A stretch of 18,119 nucleotides of DNA from Prevotella sp. CAG:924 (GTDB lineage Bacteria; Bacteroidota; Bacteroidia; Bacteroidales; Bacteroidaceae): assembly GCA_000431975.1 (NCBI GenBank), contig HF988515.1, positions 1-18,119 on the forward strand, given 5' to 3'. Positions 1-7,838 of the stretch are shown here, piece by piece (within the stretch, counting starts at the first letter, position 1; each line of letters starts with the position of its first letter). The notes under the pieces were generated by a model. The model worked only from the letters and a program-made list of their open reading frames with translations, searched no databases and had not been told where the DNA came from. Made by a program: the position numbers and the translations under genes.

Positions 1-90
1 GCTACTTTGCCATCGAGCATTATGCTACTTTGCCCTTGAGCATTATGCTACTTTGCCATCGAGTATTATGCTACTTTGCCATCGAATATA
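1..90. repeat. 23-bp tandem repeat, about four copies
   Basis: The window opens with four head-to-tail copies of a 23-bp unit beginning GCTACTTTGCCATCGAG and ending CATTAT. They start at 1, 24, 47 and 70. Copy 2 differs (CCTTGAG for CATCGAG), copy 3 has one change, and copy 4 breaks off after CGA. There are no unique spacers, so this is not a CRISPR array. The array may continue to the left. Repeated ~20-bp blocks are typical of the ends of IS21-family elements, so a decayed IS21 end is possible, but no transposase is visible. Confidence 0.85.
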
Positions 91-617
91 TATTCCTGTG
101 TTCCCCTGATCTTGCCAACCGGTTTCCCACCGCATAAACTGAAGCAACAGACACCTTTCAAGAAGCCGTCCTAAAGAAGTAGACAATTATGAAAAAATCG
201 TACTGATTCCCTTGACAGCCAACACCTCGATGGAGCACGCTTCAGTCAACATCCGGATGAGAGTATGCAGAATGTGGTTACGAAGGAGAACAGAACGTAT
301 TTACTCTATTAGATCAATAACTGGAATTTTCATTTTATAAATATCCGAGGACTATCATCAGGATCAGCCAAAATGACACCCTTTAATATATCTCATTTCC
401 CATAGACTCGAGAATAAACTAGCATTGTAATACAGTTTTCAAAACGATATTCACTGAAATCAAAATATCATTTTTCATAAGGTATGGTTAGAGATGCCAT
501 AAACTTACTTTATATATTTGGCCTCTATAAAACTATAGAGATACAAAATCTTGAGAAAATAGTCTTTTTAAAGAACTAGTATATAAAAACATTCCTTTTA
601 TTTTCTATATAATTTAT
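91..617. other. Intergenic region, no recognisable gene
   Basis: About 500 bases with no convincing gene. The first half (100-300) is more GC-rich and has a short open stretch around 165-300 (frame reading KEVDNYEKIVLIPLTANTS) with no start codon and no family I recognise; it may be a decayed coding remnant. The second half becomes very AT-rich towards the SIR2 gene, as is usual for a promoter region. Confidence 0.5.
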
Positions 618-633
618 TATATTTGTACTTTTG
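618..633 (+). promoter_or_regulatory. Two overlapping TAnnTTTG boxes upstream of the SIR2 gene
   Basis: TATATTTG (618-625) and TACTTTTG (626-633) both match the Bacteroidota -7 consensus TAnnTTTG and lie 30-45 bases before the SIR2 start. The -33 region is T-rich but has no exact TTTG at the usual spacing, so which box is used is unclear. Confidence 0.4.
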
Positions 634-663
634 TATAAGTCTTTTGGCATTTGCTAAAAACGG

Positions 664-1995
664 ATGCCGATGTTACCAGTATATTTTAAAGAACTATTTT
701 TATTTAGAAAAATGGACAAAGAAATATGTCTCTTGAGAAGCAATAAGCAGACTCTCTATTTAATCAAAAGTGAAGACAAATATAAAAATATAAAAAACGG
801 GGAAAGTATTCTTCCTTTACCTGAGGACATACGCAACAAGAAGGGTGAAGATAGTTCAGATGCTATCTATAATTATGCACAAAAATTAAAACGTAAAACT
901 TATAGTAAAAAACTGAATTATCAGATTGAAAATCTTATCTTCTTAACAGGAGCTGGATCCTCTTTCAATATTGGAAGTAATAATCGGAAGGGAATGCTTA
1001 TGTCTGGTCTATGGGATGCTGCTGTTTATATTCTAAAAGGTGAACAAAATATGAGTCTTTTTTGCCAAAAGATTAAGTACAAAGATAAAGATGAACATGG
1101 ATATATCAAGAATCTTGAAAAAGTACTTTCTTTAGCAGAAAGGGCCAAAGAGTATATTCAAGAAGACTTATTCAATATAGATAATGAGCCATGGAATATA
1201 TGTAAGGTCATATATGAAATCAAAAAAATGATCAAAGAAAATTGTGACCTTCGAATTGGATCATCTAACGAATTTACACATGAAATATTCTTAAATAAAA
1301 TCACAAAAAGAAAGAGTTCTCTACCAAGAGTAAAGCTTTTTACGTTAAATTATGACACTTTGTTTGAGCAAGCAGCAAGAAAAGGAAATTACACGGTAAT
1401 AGATGGCTTTTCATTCTCAATACCAAGGATCTTTAGTGGACGATATTTTGATTATGATGTTGTAATTAGAGATAAGAGCCGCATAAAAAATGAAGACAAC
1501 TTTGTTCCTCGTGTATTTCATCTGTATAAGCCCCATGGTTCTGTTGATTGGAAAAGACAAGGCAATGCCATTCTTCAGGATGATGCATCCAAAATAGACG
1601 TTAATGATTCATTAATGATTTTTCCGCAAGAAGACAAATATGAGCTTTCTTATGAACAACCGTTCTTTGAAATGATGACAAGATTTCAGGCTGCATTGCG
1701 ATTACAAAATACAACATTAGTAACTATTGGATTCAGCTTCGGAGATAAACATATATTATCAATGATACAAGAAGCATTAGAACAGAACCCAAGCTTTCAA
1801 CTGATTATAATTAATTATAATAAAGATGGGATATCACAAAATGATACATTCTTTACAGAAGCTGGAGAAAGAGGAAATATAACTATAGTCAATGAGAAGT
1901 TTCAAGATTTCGTAAGAGCATATCCAGACGTAAAAATTTATGATCAAACAGACGAATATCGATTAATTAAAATAGCTAATAATGAAACATTATAA
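664..1995 (+). CDS. SIR2-like antiphage protein (SIR2-HerA module, SIR2 subunit)
   Basis: A 443-residue protein with SIR2-superfamily signatures in the expected order: LIFLTGAGSS at about 91-100 (NAD-binding glycine loop), TLNYDTLFEQ at 227-236, LYKPHGSVDW at 287-296 (His291 being the likely catalytic histidine), and TIGFSFGDKH at 354-363. Between them is a long helical insertion. Family knowledge: SIR2 proteins of this kind deplete NAD+ or act in DNA cleavage during phage infection and assemble with a HerA-type ATPase. The next gene is exactly such an ATPase and overlaps this one by 14 nt, which supports a two-gene system. The first methionine is uncertain: ATG codons at 664, 670 and 712 are possible, and the segment before residue 17 is hydrophobic and unlike the rest, so 712 could be the true start. 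The gene is strongly AT-rich, suggesting acquisition. Confidence 0.88.
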   Translation: MPMLPVYFKELFLFRKMDKEICLLRSNKQTLYLIKSEDKYKNIKNGESILPLPEDIRNKKGEDSSDAIYNYAQKLKRKTYSKKLNYQIENLIFLTGAGSSFNIGSNNRKGMLMSGLWDAAVYILKGEQNMSLFCQKIKYKDKDEHGYIKNLEKVLSLAERAKEYIQEDLFNIDNEPWNICKVIYEIKKMIKENCDLRIGSSNEFTHEIFLNKITKRKSSLPRVKLFTLNYDTLFEQAARKGNYTVIDGFSFSIPRIFSGRYFDYDVVIRDKSRIKNEDNFVPRVFHLYKPHGSVDWKRQGNAILQDDASKIDVNDSLMIFPQEDKYELSYEQPFFEMMTRFQAALRLQNTTLVTIGFSFGDKHILSMIQEALEQNPSFQLIIINYNKDGISQNDTFFTEAGERGNITIVNEKFQDFVRAYPDVKIYDQTDEYRLIKIANNETL

Positions 1996-3730
1996 TAATC
2001 CATTTACAAATGACCTCTTTATTGGTTTTGTGAATCAAGTAACCCCTGAAGGAGTAAAGATACATTTCCCATCTTCAGCCTTATTGCAACCTTTTTTTCG
2101 AATAGGAGAGTTGTATCATGGTGGCTTAGTGGGTAACTATGTTGTTATCGAAGGACACCAAATGGGATTCCTAGGGAAAATACAAGAACTTGAATTACCC
2201 GAAAAGGAACGTTTGGAATTAAGTGAAAAATCATTTGAGACAAATGATATGCATCCTATAGGTCGGGTTGAAATACTATTGTCATTTAGTTTTGATGAAC
2301 CAGAGATTATACAATATGGCTTGAATACCTTACCTCCTATCGGAGCTAAGACATTTGTTTGTTCCTCTAATTTTATTCAAAGTTTCTTTAAACGTTTTGG
2401 TGTTAAAAAAGAAGAGGCTAATCCTTGTTTAATGAGGCTAGGAATTCTAAGTCAAGATAAAGAAACACCCGTGGAAATTTCTCTCAACGCTCTTTTTGGA
2501 CGTCATTGTGCCATTGTCGGTACTACGGGTGGAGGTAAAAGCTATACTACAAGTAAATTGCTTGAAGGGCTCTCTGACTCAGGGGCGAAGGCTATTATAA
2601 TAGATCCAACTGGAGAATATTCGAGTTATGACAATAATTCTTACGTAGAAAAGGCTATTATTAATAATAATGATTATTTTCATTATTCACGTTTATCTGT
2701 AAATGATTGGTTTGCCTTATTTCGTCCAGCAGGACAAGTACAACAACCTAAACTGCTTGATGCAATAAAATCTTTAAAAATCGCCTATTGTATAGATAAG
2801 GATACTGTACCATCAGATGGGAGACTTCTACATCCGAAGAAAGATAAAGAATATATAATATATCAAAAGGGAGTTATTATAAAAAACGGGAGTTACAAAG
2901 AAGTATATTGGCATTTTGAATCAAAATATAGAAAACAACTAGAGAAAGATAGTTCTGAATTTAACTTACATAATTTAGTATCTCAATTGAGAGCAGAAGC
3001 TGTATATGATCAAAACGAAAAATGGCAAGGTGAAGACAAAAAAACATTAGATAATCTTTCAAGTCTGATTATCCGAATTTATAATAAAATAACAGATAAG
3101 TCATTTCAGAATATTTTTGGATTAGACAAAGATCCCAAGGATGATTTATGTACAAAAATTGAGACTTTTATACATAAACCGGAAAAACATATTTTACGAA
3201 TTGGATTCGAAAATGTTCCTTATGATTTACAAATAAGGGAAATATTAGCTAATGCAATAGCCAAATTTTTGTTGAATCGGGCACGGGAAGGTGATTTTAA
3301 ATCAGAACCTCTTGTATTCTTTGTAGATGAAGCACATCAATTTTTAAATAAAGAAGTCAAAGATGAATATTTTCAATCTCTTAATTTAGATGCTTTTGAT
3401 TCTATTGCAAAAGAATGTAGAAAATATGGTCTATTTCTATGTTTAGCAACACAAAGACCGCGTGATATTCCATTTGGAACTTTAAGCCAGATAGGAACAT
3501 TTATAGTTCATAGACTTATTAACTATAAAGATAAAGAGGCTGTCGAAAATGCCTGTTCTTCTGCTAATAAAGCCTCCCTAGCCTATTTACCAATATTAGG
3601 AGCTGGAGAAGCTGTTATTTTAGGTGTTGATTTCCCTATGCCCGTAATACTAAAAATTGATTTTCCTCGGATAGAACCAGACTCACATACACCAAGATTT
3701 ATAAACAAAAAAAACAATGATAACAAATAG
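1982..3730 (+). CDS. HerA-family ATPase (DUF87), partner of SIR2
   Basis: A 582-residue HerA/FtsK-like P-loop ATPase. Residues 1-140 form a HAS-barrel-like beta domain (DLFIGFVNQV, VVIEGHQMGFLGKI). Walker A is GTTGGGKS at 180-187, followed by IIIDPTGEYSSY at 205-216. Walker B is LVFFVDEAH at 444-452, and the arginine-rich LATQRPRDIP block is at 488-497. A 150-residue charged insertion (about 230-400) separates the two halves, as in other HerA proteins. HerA forms a hexameric ring that in this defence system scaffolds and activates SIR2 subunits. The ATG lies inside the end of the SIR2 gene in another frame, so translation is probably coupled. A strong terminator follows 60 bases after the stop. 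Confidence 0.9.
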   Translation: MKHYNNPFTNDLFIGFVNQVTPEGVKIHFPSSALLQPFFRIGELYHGGLVGNYVVIEGHQMGFLGKIQELELPEKERLELSEKSFETNDMHPIGRVEILLSFSFDEPEIIQYGLNTLPPIGAKTFVCSSNFIQSFFKRFGVKKEEANPCLMRLGILSQDKETPVEISLNALFGRHCAIVGTTGGGKSYTTSKLLEGLSDSGAKAIIIDPTGEYSSYDNNSYVEKAIINNNDYFHYSRLSVNDWFALFRPAGQVQQPKLLDAIKSLKIAYCIDKDTVPSDGRLLHPKKDKEYIIYQKGVIIKNGSYKEVYWHFESKYRKQLEKDSSEFNLHNLVSQLRAEAVYDQNEKWQGEDKKTLDNLSSLIIRIYNKITDKSFQNIFGLDKDPKDDLCTKIETFIHKPEKHILRIGFENVPYDLQIREILANAIAKFLLNRAREGDFKSEPLVFFVDEAHQFLNKEVKDEYFQSLNLDAFDSIAKECRKYGLFLCLATQRPRDIPFGTLSQIGTFIVHRLINYKDKEAVENACSSANKASLAYLPILGAGEAVILGVDFPMPVILKIDFPRIEPDSHTPRFINKKNNDNK

Positions 3731-3783
3731 ATTCTATTTTTATCTATGATACTCCCACAAGTTGTAGATTGTAACTATCATAC

Positions 3784-3842
3784 AAAAAGGGTCGTATCAT
3801 TACTCAATACAGAGCTTGATACGACCCCTTCTTTATTCTTTT
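3784..3842 (+). terminator. Rho-independent terminator of the SIR2-HerA operon
   Basis: A perfect 11-bp inverted repeat, GGGTCGTATCA (3789-3799) with TGATACGACCC (3817-3827), has a 17-nt loop. It is preceded by five A residues and followed by the T-rich tract CTTCTTTATTCTTTT. It lies 60 bases after the HerA stop. Confidence 0.85.
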
Positions 3843-4184
3843 AGGATGCGCAAATTATCAGTTCATCATTTTCAAGAAATGAGTTTTGCCCCCGGAAATC
3901 TTTTGACTGTCAGTGTAGGAGCTGCCATCTTATAGAAGAGCGGCCCTTCTGCAAAGCTAGTGTTGCCGGCCGGATAAATAAAAGAACAATGATTTGGGCT
4001 AAAATACAAAATTATCCATTAACTTTGCATCATCACTTCTAAGGCAGACTTGCTTCAGACACACCCAGTGAAACACAATCCTTTATTTTTTTCTGATTGT
4101 TTTCCATCATTATTATATTTTCGAGTCAGCGTTTTATTGTTTATCTTTAAGCATAATTATCTTGTCGTAGATGATTATTTTCTA
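3843..4184. other. Intergenic region with an orphan promoter-like sequence
   Basis: About 340 bases between the SIR2-HerA terminator and the end of the opposing operon, without a gene. On the + strand, TTTG (3993-3996) and TAACTTTG (4020-4027) resemble a Bacteroidota -33/-7 pair, although their 23-nt spacing is a little long and no + strand gene follows. It may be what is left of a deleted gene's promoter. The stretch around 3900-3980 is more GC-rich than its surroundings but has no recognisable coding content. Confidence 0.35.
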
Positions 4185-4207
4185 ATGACCATATTGATTA
4201 TGGTCAT
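4185..4207 (-). terminator. Hairpin at the end of the five-gene minus-strand operon
   Basis: A perfect 9-bp inverted repeat, ATGACCATA (4185-4193) with TATGGTCAT (4199-4207) and a 5-nt loop. It includes the TGA stop (4204-4206) of the last gene. The sequence after it on the minus strand (TAGAAAATAAT) is AT-rich but not a clean U-tract, so terminator activity is likely rather than certain. Confidence 0.5.
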
Positions 4208-4722
4208 CTTTTGATAGTTATATGATATAAATTAGACACAGTTCGCAATGTTACAAACAACACATGAAACACACCTCCAATAAACATAGTGTTACATACC
4301 CCTGCTACAACCTCACCAACTCCTATTGGGAACAATGATGCAAGATAATATAAGATGCAGAGTATTGTTTCGCAAATTATTAAATAAGAATATAGAACTA
4401 CCAAAAACTCATACATTGTTATGGCATTACCTCGGATTTTTCTCTCGGTTGCAAAATTACGAGTCTTTTCTTCTATTCTATTATTTGACAATAGAAGAGT
4501 TAATGCAGCTAAAGTAAAACCTAATAAAGTCCCAATAAAAGGCAATACCTCTTTTATAAACTTTAATTGTACAGTGTCATTACCAGAAATAAAAGTATAA
4601 ATTAAACTTATAATAGCTATTATTGCCGGAATCCTTAATTCAAATCGTTTCTCATTTTTCTTTAGTACATCAAAATACGCTAATATAATATATAAATATT
4701 CACTCCACATTCTAAGATTCAT
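4204..4722 (-). CDS. Four-helix membrane protein, RexB-like
   Basis: A small membrane protein (about 168-172 residues). Four hydrophobic segments are visible: IPAIIAIISLIYTF, a second around VLPFIGTLLGFTLAALTLLL, a third around FLVVLYSYLIICETILCILYY, and a fourth around VVAGVCNTMFIGGVFHVLFV; then a short basic C-terminus. Size, four-helix layout and details such as GT-(x)n-AALT-L before a charged loop resemble phage lambda RexB, the ion-channel half of the RexAB exclusion system, as I remember it. The preceding gene has the size and layout of RexA. Starts at 4710, 4722 and 4728 are possible; the frame stays open to 4803, but that would overlap the upstream gene by about 90 bases. ATG at 4710 lies one base after the upstream stop, so coupling is expected. 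If RexB-like, activation would depolarise the membrane and stop growth. The Rex assignment is inference from memory. Confidence 0.55.
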   Translation of the reverse strand: MNLRMWSEYLYIILAYFDVLKKNEKRFELRIPAIIAIISLIYTFISGNDTVQLKFIKEVLPFIGTLLGFTLAALTLLLSNNRIEEKTRNFATERKIRGNAITMYEFLVVLYSYLIICETILCILYYLASLFPIGVGEVVAGVCNTMFIGGVFHVLFVTLRTVSNLYHITIKR

Positions 4723-5602
4723 ATTCATTTGAAAGTAATAATAATTGAGAAAAGACATTTGCAGAAATATATTCCCCTGTATCAGGATTTTGTTGTACTT
4801 CAATAATTTCTTTTTTAACTATAAAATCTGTGTCAATTATATTTGCATTTCCATTTGCACTTTTACCTGTTATGCGAATTCTTCTAATTTTTGATCGAGC
4901 GCTATTATATCTATCTACAATATCATATAATGTTTTCTTGATACTTTTCTTACGTTCTGCTTTTATAGTGAGCAGAACATTTTCCTTTACTTGTTCTGAA
5001 TAGTTTGAAAAATTTAACATTTCAGATCCTAATACAGATTTATCTATAAAAATTTCCGCACATAAAACTCTATCCATACTTTGAAGAACTTCTTGGAAAT
5101 TATCACGAGCAATCATTTCAAATGAAAATTTTCCCAATATTCTTTGTTCATCATTCTCCTTAAATTGTGAATTATATAATAATAATGCCTGATTCAGATA
5201 GCTTACAATATTTCCACATGTCAACATATTACTACCTGTTTCTAAAAAAATAATCGCATCTCCATCTTTGAATTTAACAAGGGCATGAGTTTTCATTTGT
5301 TCCCCTTCTGTCATTGTCTTAGGATTTTCTCTTGATTTAAGTGTATTTTTATCAAGAAGTGGAGCCCGATAACTATGCTTGGCACTTTTGAATAATATTT
5401 GCATTGTATGATATTTGCTGATTTTGTCATAATTGACATCATCTAAAAATGTAATTTTTTCATTGTTAATATCCTGCTTTCTATCTACTTTTTCTTTGGA
5501 ATTAATATAGTCTATAATAGTACTCAGAGCATCCTCTATAGGTTGTTCTACTTCTCCGTTTTTTAGGAATAGATAATTATAACTTATTTTTCTTTTAGCC
5601 AT
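4712..5602 (-). CDS. Cytosolic RexA-like sensor protein (probable)
   Basis: A 296-residue soluble protein without membrane segments. The N-terminal half carries a beta-rich section with ALVKFKDGDAIIFLETG (about 107-123). The C-terminal part has a basic helix (ERKKSIKKTLYDIVDRY) followed by strand-like RRIRITGKSANGN. Lambda RexA (279 residues), as I recall it, has the same order: a FLFVEGDTIGF-type segment, then a DIKKVAKDII-type helix and an ISLRAKDEAGD-type strand. With the downstream four-helix protein this gives the RexA-RexB pair layout. RexA is thought to sense phage replication or recombination complexes and open RexB. The gene starts 14 bases after the McrC-like gene, so it belongs to the restriction operon. 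The alternative is an unrelated uncharacterised defence protein; identity at residue level was not computed. Confidence 0.5.
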   Translation of the reverse strand: MAKRKISYNYLFLKNGEVEQPIEDALSTIIDYINSKEKVDRKQDINNEKITFLDDVNYDKISKYHTMQILFKSAKHSYRAPLLDKNTLKSRENPKTMTEGEQMKTHALVKFKDGDAIIFLETGSNMLTCGNIVSYLNQALLLYNSQFKENDEQRILGKFSFEMIARDNFQEVLQSMDRVLCAEIFIDKSVLGSEMLNFSNYSEQVKENVLLTIKAERKKSIKKTLYDIVDRYNSARSKIRRIRITGKSANGNANIIDTDFIVKKEIIEVQQNPDTGEYISANVFSQLLLLSNEYES

Positions 5603-5616
5603 ATCTTATTAAATTA

Positions 5617-7815
5617 TTATTTGTTTTTTATTATATATTCATCCAGCTCACCAAAAGTAGTGTCTATAAACGTGAGATTGCTCATCTTGCTTGTATTAAT
5701 AGGTTGAATGCTACCATATTGTTTACGGCTATATCGTAGTTCAAAGGCAAGACGAAGGTCATTGGTATCCTCCTCTCCATCTGTTTGCTTCACTTCTTTA
5801 GCAGTGATAGTTCTTATCCTTACAATCTCATATACATCACGAATACCCTCACCTTTGAAATAAGGCATAAAGTAATGTAAATTCTGCAGAGTAATAGTCG
5901 TTGGAAAATGACTGCCAGTATAATAGAGTGTGGCATTACCATCCTTAAAGCTTTGCAAATATCCTCTACGACTGCTATTTGTAACAAGGCCAATGAGCAC
6001 TCTATTTCCTACTTCTACAAATGTTCCTTTTTGTGGTATTACTTTGGATATTGTTTCAGATGACTTATTTTGAATAAGTTCCTCTATAAATTGCTCCAAA
6101 AGTAATCGGTTATGTGTGTCTTTTGGACGGAGTTGAAAAGCACCGATATTTACTTCATCTATAGTCTTGCGAAACTTAGACACGGCAACATCAGTTGGTA
6201 CACCATCACCGGGAAAAAGAATATAGCCTCCTATAACTTCTTTTTTCAATGCATCCGATTTGTGATCTTTGTAATAGATAGCATCACGGTATCTGTGCAT
6301 TTGGTTTATTGCATCTTCAGGGGGAACATCTACACCATTTCTGTCTTTTCCATCAATGCGATATTTCGCATCAAACAGGTAGGTCATTTTCATACCTTCC
6401 TGCAAATCACTTTTGGTAAGTTGCAGGATGATGTCTGGCTTCTGAGGTACGGTTGGAACCACTAAATCTGTTATGCCAACAGAACTATTTTCGTGTTCCG
6501 AACTTTTAGGATTATAGATGAGTTCTGCCAGTTCCACATTGTCTTTCTTAAAAAGAATACGTGAATGTTCACCTTTTCCTAGGTCCCACGTAAACAAGCC
6601 ATTCATTTCCATACGGTTTCTATGATCTATATCCTCATCGGACAAATGTAGCTTCTCTTTTATTATATGACTTACTTCAATGAAACACCATATTTCATAC
6701 AGTGTTGCTATATTTTTGGTTTGTAAACGATATATACCATCATTTAAAGAATAAGAACGCAGGAGCAGATTCCATATACGATATACTTGGCTATATCCAG
6801 TAGCCTTTTGCAAAACCAAACTTTCCTGATTCATCCCTTTATAATTTCCTATTGTACGGAAAAAAGGATTTCGTTGCAAATGTTTCAGCGTTGCCAATGT
6901 GACCTGCATATCCTCTTTCATTACATCAGATGCATTCTTTATCACTTCTATACGCTTTTTCAAGGCCTCATATTTATTAGTAATTTGTCTAAGTGCAAAT
7001 TTCAAGAATCTATTTTCCTGGGTATCATTTGTCTGTACACGTTCCTCAACACGATATAAATGTGAACTGTCAGCCCTATGTTCTATCAGCTCGTTTTCTA
7101 TACAAGAGGGAACAAAAGTTAATCTATCTGCACGTTTATATGATGTCTTTCCTTGAAAGCGATGTCTTGGACGGCCAATAATATTTTTGCATGCTCGGAT
7201 AAATTTCTTTTGCTCATTAGCAAAAACACTCCACCAAATTATTTCCGGTGTTTCGCCACTTATATCAGGAGAAAAACTATGAAAGGTTCTTCGCATATAG
7301 TCCAGCGAAAGCATTCTGTACTCCTGCTCGATATCCTCTATAATAGCTTTCCAATGCTCGTGATAATTAAGTTTTGTACTCAATACTTCAAAGGAAAATA
7401 CAAAATTGTGAATTTCTGCTCCTACTTGATAAACAATCCGTATTTCGCTGTGTCCAATCTCATTGCCATAATTCAAGAAACCGGCTAATATTTGTCTACG
7501 AAAAGTGAATTTATCATTTTCATTTTGAAGGATGGAACCGAATCGTGCTTTTTTTACATAGTCTTTAAACTCAATCCAGATAGGATAGTCTGTATTTTCA
7601 AAAAAGACAGCAGGAGCTTTTTGGTTATTCACAATTGTAATTTTTTCTCCAATATGGTTGCTTAGAATAACAGACGTTACTCCCTCCGACCAAGAATAAG
7701 TGGAGTATAAGTTTTCTTCTCCCACATTATTCTTTGCTTTATACCAAATGTTATCGAATTTTGTACATTCGACTATCATTTCAAAATCTCGATGTTTTAT
7801 GGTTAGCAGCTCCAT
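5617..7815 (-). CDS. McrC-like restriction subunit: DUF2357 plus PD-(D/E)XK nuclease
   Basis: A 732-residue protein. The N-terminal ~330 residues match the DUF2357-type region of McrC-like partners: beta-rich, then a long helical segment with an ENRFLKFALRQI motif at about 267-278. A nuclease core follows: helix IATLYEIWCFIEV (369-381), KPDIILQL at 459-466 (Asp461), FDAKYR at 481-486 (Asp482, Lys484) and the helix QMHRYRDAIYY at 505-515. This is the order expected of a PD-(D/E)XK site. The C-terminal ~180 residues are extra relative to short McrC proteins. In McrBC systems the McrC subunit binds the McrB ring, stimulates its NTPase and cuts DNA. It follows the McrB-like gene by 23 bases and precedes the Rex-like pair by 14. 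Translation from ATG at 7815 fits the sequence. Confidence 0.82.
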   Translation of the reverse strand: MELLTIKHRDFEMIVECTKFDNIWYKAKNNVGEENLYSTYSWSEGVTSVILSNHIGEKITIVNNQKAPAVFFENTDYPIWIEFKDYVKKARFGSILQNENDKFTFRRQILAGFLNYGNEIGHSEIRIVYQVGAEIHNFVFSFEVLSTKLNYHEHWKAIIEDIEQEYRMLSLDYMRRTFHSFSPDISGETPEIIWWSVFANEQKKFIRACKNIIGRPRHRFQGKTSYKRADRLTFVPSCIENELIEHRADSSHLYRVEERVQTNDTQENRFLKFALRQITNKYEALKKRIEVIKNASDVMKEDMQVTLATLKHLQRNPFFRTIGNYKGMNQESLVLQKATGYSQVYRIWNLLLRSYSLNDGIYRLQTKNIATLYEIWCFIEVSHIIKEKLHLSDEDIDHRNRMEMNGLFTWDLGKGEHSRILFKKDNVELAELIYNPKSSEHENSSVGITDLVVPTVPQKPDIILQLTKSDLQEGMKMTYLFDAKYRIDGKDRNGVDVPPEDAINQMHRYRDAIYYKDHKSDALKKEVIGGYILFPGDGVPTDVAVSKFRKTIDEVNIGAFQLRPKDTHNRLLLEQFIEELIQNKSSETISKVIPQKGTFVEVGNRVLIGLVTNSSRRGYLQSFKDGNATLYYTGSHFPTTITLQNLHYFMPYFKGEGIRDVYEIVRIRTITAKEVKQTDGEEDTNDLRLAFELRYSRKQYGSIQPINTSKMSNLTFIDTTFGELDEYIIKNK

Positions 7816-7838
7816 CTTCTCTTACAGATTTAATAATC

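Noticed and set aside
1..90. CRISPR array
   Set aside because: The 23-bp units are directly adjacent with no spacers, and no cas genes are present.
4326..4517. 63-codon + strand frame
   Set aside because: Antisense to the four-helix membrane protein, whose hydrophobic pattern is coherent.
6112..7488. Several short + strand frames inside the McrC-like gene
   Set aside because: Antisense shadows of a gene with clear domains.
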